From positions 1 through 20,212 of the IMG/VR virus record IMGVR_UViG_3300017917_002779: a DNA stretch of 20,212 bases; one strand, given 5' to 3'. Positions 7,601 through 14,294 of the stretch are shown here, one piece after another (the stretch's first letter is position 1; each line of letters begins with the position of its first letter). Under the pieces are notes generated by a model. That model was not told the DNA's origin, searched no databases, and saw nothing but the letters and a program-made list of their open reading frames with translations. The position numbers were made by a program, and so were the translations under genes. The stretch is from a virus.

Positions 7601-9267
7601 CTTCCTTTTTTCTTTAAAATATAAGGAACACTATTGTATATACGTTTGTATATAGAATCATTAAGATCCGAAGTTGGGATTAATGAACTTGTTGATGAAG
7701 CCGTAACATAAGTAGAAATATATTCTAATCCTGAATTAGCAGGGACTGGTAATGAACCTGTTGTAAATGGTAAGTTATATAAACTGCCTGATGGAGTTAT
7801 ACCAATTAATGCTTGATAAAGATCATTAGATGAAAAATTATTTTGGTAAATTTTTATACCTAAATCTCGTAAAATATCTGCTACTAAATCTTTAGGAGCA
7901 CCATAAGTTAATCGGTTATCATTATCTGCTTTAGTTGTAACACTTTGAATATAAACAAAAACATTATCAAATAATTGCCCAACCATTTCAACAAATAAGT
8001 CAAATTGAGCATTATTTGGATCTTCTAATAAATAAGAAGGAATAGCTAATGTTAAAGCGTTATTATTTTCTAAATCATATTCCTCAGCTACTAATGATTG
8101 TGTTACAAACCAGTTATATCCTTGAACTGAACTGGTTGAATAATTTGTATAAGGGGGTGTTGATGATGTTTTAGGCCAACTTGTTGAACCTGATGTGAAA
8201 TATAAATAATATTCATAATCATCGAAAGTAGTAATAATAGCATCTATTTTATCTTGCCATATATTATTACTTTGGGAAATATAATAGTTAGTAGTAGTTC
8301 CTGTTGAATAACTAGCACTGTAATTATATTGTTCTATTAATCCTAATTTATAATAAAAGTTTTCTAATCTAGTTTGTGCTGAAGAGAAATGAATAAAATT
8401 AGAATAGTTTGAATAGTCAACGTTAACTTCAACTCCTCTTTTAACTAATAAGCTATTTAATTGATACTTTAAACTACCTGATCCTTGATTAGAAGGAGTA
8501 CTTGTTAAAGTATTAAAGTTAGTATAAGAGGTAGCATTATTGTATTGATCAGTAACATTTAAATTTGTATTAGGACCTTTTAAATATATTTTATCATCAA
8601 CAACATCAAATACTTGAGTAATATCAATGTTGTAAGCAACAGGTTCTGAGACTTGAGTTACTGCCCAACATTGAGAATTTATAGTAAATTGTTGTGGTAA
8701 AGGTTCATATAATTTAATTAAAACTGTAGGGTTATTAGGGTCTGTATTGTCTAATAAAGCATTAACAGCAATAACTAAATCATTACTACCAAAATTTAAA
8801 TAAAAATCATAATAACTTCCAGTTGAGTTTGTAATATTACTTATTAATTCTAATGAAGAAGAAACTACTAAAGCATTAGGAATAGATGTCGTATCTAATC
8901 TAACTTCTGTTCTATCAGCACTAATTTCTGATATGAAGTAAGGGTTAAAATTATTAGAACCTAATTTTGGACTTAAAAAGTTATATAAAGTATTATATTG
9001 ACCCTCTGTATAACCATAGGCTTTTAAATCAACTTCCGGAGATAAAACAACATTATTATCTATTAATTTATATCCAGGGTATCCACTAACATTTTGAAGT
9101 AAAATATTACCATTTAAATCATAAATAAAATATTCTAAATAATCTGTTTGAGGATTAAATGTTGTATCTATATTAAATGAATTAATAAGAGATGTATCAG
9201 AAGTAGAGTATTCCTGAAGTTCAAAAGTGAACGGGTTTAATGGGGATATGTTAACTATTTCAGCCAT
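4678..9267 (-). CDS. Giant composite tail/baseplate protein: P2 gpI-like wedge motif plus LamG/ConA-like domain
   Basis: At 1529 residues this is the largest protein here. The first 530 residues are Tyr/Asn/Ser/Thr-rich with no recognised domain. Residues 547-581 (VPYILKKKGSVAGLRALITL onward, ending NEFGG) resemble the KGT-x-A-L/R-x-AL-x-x-G motif of P2 gpI-type wedge proteins. Residues about 608-790 look like a LamG/concanavalin-type jelly roll: a strand ending VEFRFRTDG, a WWSVLV strand, and the closing phrase FQEIRYYKSALSESNFDAYV. A phrase at about 990-1020 (FFDNSLFKMLQDFIPARSS) and another at about 1280 (KYMDVDF, then ILSGSATKAPVQDSNY) belong to a tail-protein type I associate with Bacteroidota phages. 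The remainder is beta-rich, probably adhesive. It follows the gp25- and gp6-like genes, where a gpI/gp7 equivalent is expected, and its start overlaps the 113-residue gene's stop (TAATG). It may join a wedge part to a receptor- or glycan-binding part. Confidence 0.75.
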   Translation of the reverse strand: MAEIVNISPLNPFTFELQEYSTSDTSLINSFNIDTTFNPQTDYLEYFIYDLNGNILLQNVSGYPGYKLIDNNVVLSPEVDLKAYGYTEGQYNTLYNFLSPKLGSNNFNPYFISEISADRTEVRLDTTSIPNALVVSSSLELISNITNSTGSYYDFYLNFGSNDLVIAVNALLDNTDPNNPTVLIKLYEPLPQQFTINSQCWAVTQVSEPVAYNIDITQVFDVVDDKIYLKGPNTNLNVTDQYNNATSYTNFNTLTSTPSNQGSGSLKYQLNSLLVKRGVEVNVDYSNYSNFIHFSSAQTRLENFYYKLGLIEQYNYSASYSTGTTTNYYISQSNNIWQDKIDAIITTFDDYEYYLYFTSGSTSWPKTSSTPPYTNYSTSSVQGYNWFVTQSLVAEEYDLENNNALTLAIPSYLLEDPNNAQFDLFVEMVGQLFDNVFVYIQSVTTKADNDNRLTYGAPKDLVADILRDLGIKIYQNNFSSNDLYQALIGITPSGSLYNLPFTTGSLPVPANSGLEYISTYVTASSTSSLIPTSDLNDSIYKRIYNSVPYILKKKGSVAGLRALITLFGVPDTIIRINEFGGKDRNPNTYDNWEDTYNYAFYTSGSSYISSSFTLNSDWAASNNKPQSVEFRFRTDGLPYNTGSIASQSLWVTDQNVKLVLKYTGSGYNSGSYLGQPVDPYNQFAKLDFIPDPASPNSSASVYLPFYNGGWWSVLVNKQGTNYTLYAKDKNYNGEDGNTIGWQASSSVTTAVTNWNNSTKSFFGISSSLAGKIFSGSFQEIRYYKSALSESNFDAYVMNPYSIESSENLAFRATLGGELYTASISVHPKVTGSWVPTSSFVGTSNFYLSGSYDFISNQEVFFFDQVPAGIQNAISDKVKQQNIVLPYSSSNSNIPNANVLSPYRSIQQFPAISSSYTKDIDYVEIAFSPQNEINEDINSQLGYFNIGDVIGDPRFQSSSAVTYPDLDAIRDVYFEKYTSNYQEWDYIRLIEFFDNSLFKMLQDFIPARSSLAAGIVVKNTLLDRNRYPVPQVSPSTSIAQVGSNTSGSGPLGTPYIVEDMTLTGSISVGYTDGNSGGSYPDLLGQTSSLYTYTNVVNVTQSWNGATPSVSGAVPFVQSSQTEFYDGQLSGSNLVVTNGDLSDCNVTLVQIYNTSSIILNGDTGPLEYYIPSQYLNVDKTYYLTFTATANAGNSYAGKIYLNQQDPLKTFYTSSNISAGSSLTVNTLEINNPLNPLYFFIQEILSPGDTFIFNLNLTIFESYIEPDCLVIANDSQIPRFSTKYMDVDFQTNPTIAVNEQAILSGSATKAPVQDSNYTTLRVTNPRYNGCKTSSPTGSIADFFVGQPMNEGSTIGAIPNVQTYSDWFAYYTNITRYNAGSDYPFTVDQVTITTLINGNGETITLNSANQAGTTGFGITTNASPTESLLSNRGLVGDLFFRSSSVNVFTPTSGSSNVTSGSAIPVFLGGGFYTSSLGGNNFLLNEQSVLLYVPNSLTPVQTENPGLLIPSTLNPDIKNNVLKIAQSAGFFKTI

Positions 9268-9608
9268 TATATGCTTCCTGAGATTATTTGTTGTTGTAAA
9301 GATAGATTTTCTTGTCTTAATTGAGTAACTTCTTCAACTAATGCTTGAATAGTATCGTCTGTTGGATTTGTAGTACCTATATAATTCCCACTTGTTGTTA
9401 CAAGGTATTGATGAGAATTTATATCTCCAAGTTTAGGTATTTGATAGAACAAATCTTGGTAATATTGAAAAAATTGTTCTACAGAAATTGTAGGTAACGA
9501 TTGGGTAAGGGAAGAAGTAACATTAACCAATTGATTAAAAGTAGTATTAATTACTTTTTCATATTGGTTTTTTACATAAACAACTTTATTTAAATTTATT
9601 TGTTCCAT
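9267..9608 (-). CDS. Small virion-associated protein with C-terminal coiled coil
   Basis: The 113-residue product has FFQYYQDLFYQIPKLGDINS in the middle (about 46-65) followed by HQYLVTTSGNYIG. The C-terminus is a leucine/glutamine heptad region (about 85-108, IQALVEEVTQLRQENLSLQQQ) likely to form a short oligomeric coiled coil. The DLFYxIPxxGDINSHxYLV phrase recurs, as I recall, in small proteins beside tail genes of T4-like phages; no function is known to me. It is sandwiched by TAATG overlaps between the DNRLRE-like gene and the 1529-residue gene, so it is probably made in step with them and may act as an adaptor, trimerisation partner or assembly factor for the large protein. Confidence 0.7.
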   Translation of the reverse strand: MEQINLNKVVYVKNQYEKVINTTFNQLVNVTSSLTQSLPTISVEQFFQYYQDLFYQIPKLGDINSHQYLVTTSGNYIGTTNPTDDTIQALVEEVTQLRQENLSLQQQIISGSI

Positions 9609-10786
9609 TATCCGTTAATTACTTTAAAGTAATATTGATCATTAAATACAATTGTTGAACCATTTATTGTGGTTTGAATTAATATAGTATAGTATCTTTC
9701 GGGTTGTAAGAAATTCATATACATATCAAAATAACTAGAAGTAGCATCAGCACTTAATTGAGTATATCTAGTATCAAAATCTACTATATATTCATTAGTT
9801 TCTAAATCTTTTAAAGCCCAATAAGTTGAACCTGAAGGTAAATAATAGTTGTTTGTATAAACTGAAGATGTTTGCCATAATTGAACAGGATATTCAGGTC
9901 TAGCATTTATTCTAAATCTATTAATACTTTCACTATAAAATACTCCAGGATTTTGAGCTAAGGTAATTACTGCTGGAAGTGTGTTTAGAACTGTTTGTGT
10001 TGATGAACCAGTGTTCCACACAGAATCGTCCCAACTAATTTGTAATGCTGGTGGGTATATTGTATTAGTATCAACAGAATAATATTTTAATTCTGGTTGG
10101 TAGTTTTTATTGTAAACCCATTCTAAGTTTTGTTTTAAAAGGAAACCATGATTATTTAAAGCATAAGGAGATAGTGAAGATGTAGTCCAAGCTCTAACAA
10201 TATTTGTTACATCTAAATTAATATCTTTATTAGTTCTATATGAGAAAGTTACTGATGAAGAATAAGCAGATCCAGTATACCAAACACCACCTCCAACAGG
10301 ATACATTTGTTGTCCTGCTTGGTTAAGTGATTGAGTATATGAAGATGTTGCTCCTGTAGGATAGTTATATCCATTAGCAGGAATAGACCAAAGAGTACTT
10401 CCAGAATATCCTGCCCAAATCCAGCTGGTACCATCAGTTGATATAGGATCATCTAAATATCTTCCTGTTCCCATATCCCAATCCTGTGCTACAGGATAAC
10501 AAACAACAGATGATGTAGTATTCAATCCGGTTGCTGTTGCTATAAAACACTGTAATTTGGCATTCCAATTTCCACTTTGATAAGTAGAATCAGACATAGG
10601 TCCAAAAGCAGATACTATATCCTCTTCAGCAAATTTAACTAAAAATCTACTAGCTTGAGGTGAGGGGTTTGAATAGGCAAAAGTTGTAAGAGTAGCTTCT
10701 ACAATTTCATCTAATCCCGTATTCATATTAGGGAATAGAGAATATAATGTAGCGTCTTTTTCGGGGAATATTTTTAGTACTGCCAT
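9608..10786 (-). CDS. DNRLRE-domain-like structural protein
   Basis: The 392-residue protein shows the pattern of DNRLRE-type beta modules. It begins with IFPEKDATLYSLFPNMNTGLDE (about 6-27), has a middle strand set VVCYPVAQDWDMGTGRY (about 94-110), and then LDVTNIVRAWTTSS with NNHGFLLKQN (about 191-220). In bacterial surface proteins such modules form jelly-roll-like domains on the outside of the cell. In a phage baseplate operon the domain probably serves as an external decoration or adhesin scaffold. The C-terminal third (about 250-392) is a separate beta-rich part with FRINARPEYPVQLWQTSS. It lies between the gp6-like gene (4-base gap) and the coiled-coil gene (TAATG overlap). I am fairly sure of the N-terminal domain type and much less of its role. 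Confidence 0.7.
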   Translation of the reverse strand: MAVLKIFPEKDATLYSLFPNMNTGLDEIVEATLTTFAYSNPSPQASRFLVKFAEEDIVSAFGPMSDSTYQSGNWNAKLQCFIATATGLNTTSSVVCYPVAQDWDMGTGRYLDDPISTDGTSWIWAGYSGSTLWSIPANGYNYPTGATSSYTQSLNQAGQQMYPVGGGVWYTGSAYSSSVTFSYRTNKDINLDVTNIVRAWTTSSLSPYALNNHGFLLKQNLEWVYNKNYQPELKYYSVDTNTIYPPALQISWDDSVWNTGSSTQTVLNTLPAVITLAQNPGVFYSESINRFRINARPEYPVQLWQTSSVYTNNYYLPSGSTYWALKDLETNEYIVDFDTRYTQLSADATSSYFDMYMNFLQPERYYTILIQTTINGSTIVFNDQYYFKVING

Positions 10787-10790
10787 TTTG

Positions 10791-12653
10791 TTATAAATTT
10801 ACTACCCTTCCTTGAATATCAGTATTTGGGTATTTTACTTCAAATATTGAAGGATCTAAAGAAGGATAAATTACATTATTCTGTGTTGCTGCTGATATAT
10901 CATAAGCATATTTACTATATCCTAAATTTTCTCCTGATAAATTGTTAATAGTTACATTTTGTACTGTTTGAACTCCTTCAATAGCGTCTAGTAAAATATA
11001 AATATCTCTTAATACTATAGGTTCATTAATAGCCCATTTATCAATAGCAAAGAAATCTTTTAAAGCAGTAATACATCTTGTTAACACATCATTACTATTA
11101 AAATTAGGTAAAACTATAATACTAAAATTAACTCCAATATTAATAATAAACCCATCTTTAATATTAACAGAATCATTAACCATTCTATATTGAGATAAGT
11201 ATGTAGTTAAATTCTGTTTTAAAGCAGGTGATGCTGTGGTTAATTGATTACTTACGTTATATGACAACACATACAAGTCTAATACGGATTGAGATTCACC
11301 TGCAGATATTGATTGTGCTTTTGTTGGTTCAATATATGCTTTAGAAATAACTCCATACTTAGCAGGCATTGAAAGTGTTCTTACTAAATAATCGTCTTGT
11401 GTTACGTTACGTAATTGTGAAGCAAAATTAGCAGAAGCATTTTGTCTAATTTCTTCTATTGAATCTCCATCTCCACCACCATCAGCTGCTACTGGATTTG
11501 TAACTGCTAATGAATTAAATATTGTGTTTGCTGTAGATCCATTCAAGTTACTATTTAGGAATTGAATATTACCTGTTATATTTGTTAAATCATTTGATGG
11601 AACGTTTGCAGTAACACCACCACCTACTAAATATCTAACTGATAAAGTTGTATTTGAAGGAGCAATACCATAAGTGTTGGTAAATATAAAATTGGAAGGT
11701 GAAAATGCAGTTGTTAACTTACTTTGTCCAAAAGGTAATCCTAAACCTACGTTATTTGGGTTAGGAATTATTTCAGCATCATTATCAGCTGTAGTTCCTG
11801 AACCAAACTGTAATTGTAAGGTTGTTGAATCTAGGAAACGAGTTGCAAATCTTCTTTGAATTAATTTTAATTGTAAAATATAAGGAGTATCACCTGAGTA
11901 TTGAGATAGGTTTGGATCATTTGTATTTGTATTTTTGATAGAATCAAATACTGTTTCTTGGGCCAAATAATCTACTTCATACCATTTATCTCCTGTTGTT
12001 TGGTCTGTAATATCTAAAATACCTACAATTTTTTCTCCAGTAATTTCTACTGTTGAGAAAGGAACTGGTGCTCCAAATGAAAAAGTAGTAGTATTAATAG
12101 TAGCAGATGAAGCTTTTCTTGTTTTCTTTAATAGATAATATGTTGGAGTTACTCCACTTACTGAATAAATAGAAACTTCTGTAGGGTCACCTGAGCTAGA
12201 TACTGAAAAATCTACTGGTTCTCCTACTAAGAAAGAAACATTTGAATTACTTGTTGAATTAACTACAGCATTAGAATCAATAAATAAAGCATAACTAAAA
12301 TCAGGTACATAAGTTGAACCTGATAACAAAGCTGGTACTTGTTGATAAAAATCAATATCTGTAGTAGCAACTTGAGTTACATTTGGTTTATAACCAAACA
12401 TATATGCTAACTCATATAAATTATTTGTTTGGCGAGCATATTGTAAATAGTTTTCTTGGATTTGATTATCTAAATAGAATGATAAAACATCACCTACATA
12501 GGCAGCCATTTCCATAAACATCATACCTGGTGATGCTGGAGTAAAATCGTTGTAAGTTGTAGGGAAATAAGTTCTAGCATAGTCAATTAAACTAGCCCTT
12601 AGTTCACTAAAGTCCTTATTGATATAGGTTATATTTCTTTTTTTAGTAGCCAT
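10791..12653 (-). CDS. 6: Baseplate wedge protein, T4 gp6-like (baseplate J family)
   Basis: The 620-residue protein (T4 gp6 is about 660) starts with ITYINKDFSELRASLIDYAR (9-28) and then TPASPGMMFMEMAAYVGDVL (38-57) followed by SFYLDNQIQENYL. This is the hallmark N-terminal region of gp6/baseplate-J proteins, with its SPGMMFMEMxAYVGDVLxFY signature. In T4, gp6 dimers form the continuous ring that ties the six wedges together and changes shape when the sheath contracts. The C-terminal part has ADGGGDGDSIEEIRQNASANF, another typical J-family phrase that precedes the conserved core. Its stop lies 4 bases before the DNRLRE-like gene; its start overlaps the gp25-like stop (TAATG). The gp25-gp6 adjacency is conserved from T4 to P2 (W-J), which strengthens the call. 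Confidence 0.93.
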   Translation of the reverse strand: MATKKRNITYINKDFSELRASLIDYARTYFPTTYNDFTPASPGMMFMEMAAYVGDVLSFYLDNQIQENYLQYARQTNNLYELAYMFGYKPNVTQVATTDIDFYQQVPALLSGSTYVPDFSYALFIDSNAVVNSTSNSNVSFLVGEPVDFSVSSSGDPTEVSIYSVSGVTPTYYLLKKTRKASSATINTTTFSFGAPVPFSTVEITGEKIVGILDITDQTTGDKWYEVDYLAQETVFDSIKNTNTNDPNLSQYSGDTPYILQLKLIQRRFATRFLDSTTLQLQFGSGTTADNDAEIIPNPNNVGLGLPFGQSKLTTAFSPSNFIFTNTYGIAPSNTTLSVRYLVGGGVTANVPSNDLTNITGNIQFLNSNLNGSTANTIFNSLAVTNPVAADGGGDGDSIEEIRQNASANFASQLRNVTQDDYLVRTLSMPAKYGVISKAYIEPTKAQSISAGESQSVLDLYVLSYNVSNQLTTASPALKQNLTTYLSQYRMVNDSVNIKDGFIINIGVNFSIIVLPNFNSNDVLTRCITALKDFFAIDKWAINEPIVLRDIYILLDAIEGVQTVQNVTINNLSGENLGYSKYAYDISAATQNNVIYPSLDPSIFEVKYPNTDIQGRVVNL

Positions 12654-13060
12654 TATATAAATGCTAATTGTATTTCATCTGTTAATCCAGTATCTTTTAT
12701 ACTATATTTTAAAACAACATTAATTTGATTAATATCTGGGTATGAGAGGATATCTAAACTTCCAATAATTACATTTTGAAAATATAATGATAATTGAGAT
12801 TGGATATCTTGTTTTAAGTATTCTGTATTTCCTTCGGTAATTTGTTGGAAAATAAATGCTCTTAAGTCTCCACCAAATGTTGGATTTAAATATCTTTCGT
12901 TTTTATTGGTTAAAAAGAAATTAATTAAATTATTTTTGATAGATGCTTGTGTTGTATAGTTTGATTTAAAAACAGCAGGAGCATTAAAAGGAATATCAAC
13001 CCCAACAGCAACGGAAGGTGCTGTGTCTATGGGGAATATTTTTTTAGCTCCAAATGCCAT
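12653..13060 (-). CDS. 25: Baseplate wedge protein, T4 gp25-like
   Basis: The 135-residue length is close to T4 gp25 (132). Residues 37-47 (TQASIKNNLINF) and 54-70 (NERYLNPTFGGDLRAFIF) form the family signature in which a conserved E-R pair before the P-x-F-G turn stabilises the fold; E55 and R56 are present. The C-terminus has the expected beta pair (INQINVVLKYSI, DEIQLAFI). In T4-like and P2-like contractile systems gp25/gpW contacts the sheath initiator and links wedge to hub. It is coupled by TAATG overlaps both to the 116-residue gene upstream and the gp6-like gene downstream. The domain is unrelated to true lysozyme activity despite the historical family name. Confidence 0.93.
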   Translation of the reverse strand: MAFGAKKIFPIDTAPSVAVGVDIPFNAPAVFKSNYTTQASIKNNLINFFLTNKNERYLNPTFGGDLRAFIFQQITEGNTEYLKQDIQSQLSLYFQNVIIGSLDILSYPDINQINVVLKYSIKDTGLTDEIQLAFI

Positions 13061-13410
13061 TAGTTACCATTCATTAAAGCCATAATTTGGTCTAAACCAA
13101 CATTTCCTTCAGGTAATGCTCCATTAATAGCATCTACAGGTCCTTGTGGTTGGAATTGACCATTATAAGCTGTTGTTGCTGCTCCTCCACCTTGCATATC
13201 TTCTAATATATTACCGAACATAGCTTGTCTTTCAGCTGGAGTTAATTGTTTTGGTTTTGAAATGTGGGGTTGAGCGTAAGTGTCTCTAAGTGATTCCGTA
13301 ACAATTGTTTTAGGGGCACGAACAGCTTCCAATAGAATATCTTTCAATTCTTCTTGAATAGCTTCCTTTACTGCCTCTTTAATAATTTTTTTAAAATCTG
13401 ATGGTTTCAT
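13060..13410 (-). CDS. Small phage protein with long N-terminal amphipathic helix
   Basis: The 116-residue product begins with a charged helix, MKPSDFKKIIKEAVKEAIQE then ELKDILLEAVR (about 1-31). A flexible Pro/Gln/Gly-rich part follows, with LTPAERQAMFGNILEDMQGGG (about 56-76) and NVGLDQIMALM near the end. Helices of the form xKKIIKEAVKEAIQEE recur at the ends of unrelated proteins in marine T4-like phages; I recall them as possible virion-targeting tags, which is speculative. It lies between the 288-residue gene and the gp25-like gene (TAATG overlap). The 17-base gap upstream carries the ATATTTATAA motif directly before the ATG. Chaperone, scaffold or minor baseplate component are all possible. 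Confidence 0.65.
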   Translation of the reverse strand: MKPSDFKKIIKEAVKEAIQEELKDILLEAVRAPKTIVTESLRDTYAQPHISKPKQLTPAERQAMFGNILEDMQGGGAATTAYNGQFQPQGPVDAINGALPEGNVGLDQIMALMNGN

Positions 13411-13413
13411 TGT

Positions 13414-13423
13414 TTATAAATAT
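13414..13423 (-). promoter_or_regulatory. ATATTTATAA motif directly before the 116-aa gene
   Basis: The coding strand reads ATATTTATAA followed by ACA and the ATG at 13410, so the motif is only 3 bases from the start codon. If it is a promoter box the transcript would be close to leaderless; if it is a translation leader it would lie in the ribosome footprint. The + strand contains TATAAATA at 13415-13422. Same core as at 758-767, 4650-4659 and 15877-15886. Confidence 0.3.
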
Positions 13424-13427
13424 TAAG

Positions 13428-14294
13428 TTAATAAGCTTTTAAATTATCTCTGTCGATTATTAGTTTTAATTCATTAATTAGGGTTTGGGGGTTTGTTGTA
13501 AATGATAATTCGGTTTGAATTAAAACAATCCCTTGTTGATTTTTACCTAATGCTCTTCTACGAGTAACAGTAGGGGTATAAGGTACTTCTTCAATTTCAA
13601 TAATAAATCCGTTATATGTAGTTTGATTTATTGTTGTTTCTGCTTGTTTTTGAGCATCAGCACTATCGTTTATTCCTTTTGAAATAGGGAGGAATGTAGA
13701 ATTAGGACTACATTTTGTTAAAATAGTATCTAATGAATTTAGAGTATTAACAATTGTTAAAATAAACCCGTTAACTAAAGATATAGAAATAGCAGAAACA
13801 GTAATAGATGCTTGAATTTTATCTAATTTAGAAGTTCCAGTGTTAGTAAAAGTTAATTTATTTTTAATATCTTCTAAATCACTTAAGGCAGCAGGAACAG
13901 CACCTGGAATGACAGGTATAAATTTAGCTGCTAATGAGATTGCTGTTTTAGAAGTCGATATAACATTAATAGTAGCTAATGCTAAATTAAAAAAAGTATT
14001 TAATCCTGTAATAGATTGGGTAATTGTATCTAAACTAGTACCTATGTTATTTAACTGCCCTACTAAAGCATTTCTTTCTAAAATTACTCTATCTAATGTT
14101 ACTTGAGGAACACAAGTTCCATCTGGAGTAGTAACATCTTCTAATAATTTAGTAGCAATAGGAGTTAATAATTGTTGAATAACTTTACCTTTATCATATA
14201 TAATATTACCTAATTTGGCTGAACCTTGAGGTTTTAAACTATCTGGTGTAGATTTTAAAAGTGCCTCTATATCAATATTTTGTATATTTGCCAT
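13428..14294 (-). CDS. Hypothetical helical baseplate-region protein, 288 aa
   Basis: I do not recognise a named family. The 288-residue product has an N-terminal soluble part, a long helical region (about 60-190) rich in Ile, Leu, Thr, Ser and Ala with a strongly hydrophobic middle (NTFFNLALATINVISTSK at about 98-115 and SLAAKFIPVIPGAVPAAL at about 119-136), and a C-terminal mixed part with GFIIEIEEVPYTPTVTRRRA (about 229-248) that reads as a beta sheet domain. Two cysteines occur (about 62 and 194). No signal peptide is present; the hydrophobic middle could be buried helical packing in the hub or a membrane-active segment released at infection. It is coupled to the gp5-like spike gene by a TAATG overlap, so a hub or spike-associated role is the best guess. 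Confidence 0.65.
   Translation of the reverse strand: MANIQNIDIEALLKSTPDSLKPQGSAKLGNIIYDKGKVIQQLLTPIATKLLEDVTTPDGTCVPQVTLDRVILERNALVGQLNNIGTSLDTITQSITGLNTFFNLALATINVISTSKTAISLAAKFIPVIPGAVPAALSDLEDIKNKLTFTNTGTSKLDKIQASITVSAISISLVNGFILTIVNTLNSLDTILTKCSPNSTFLPISKGINDSADAQKQAETTINQTTYNGFIIEIEEVPYTPTVTRRRALGKNQQGIVLIQTELSFTTNPQTLINELKLIIDRDNLKAY

Noticed and set aside
10249-10452. Minus-strand alternative frame, 67 codons
   Set aside because: It is fully inside the DNRLRE-like gene in another frame and has unlikely composition.
11674-11859. Plus-strand open frame, 61 codons
   Set aside because: It is antisense to the gp6-like gene, which is clearly coding across this stretch.
13840-14106. Plus-strand open frame, 88 codons
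   Set aside because: It is antisense to the 288-aa gene and shows no recognisable domain; the AT-poor stop codons of the antisense frame explain it.
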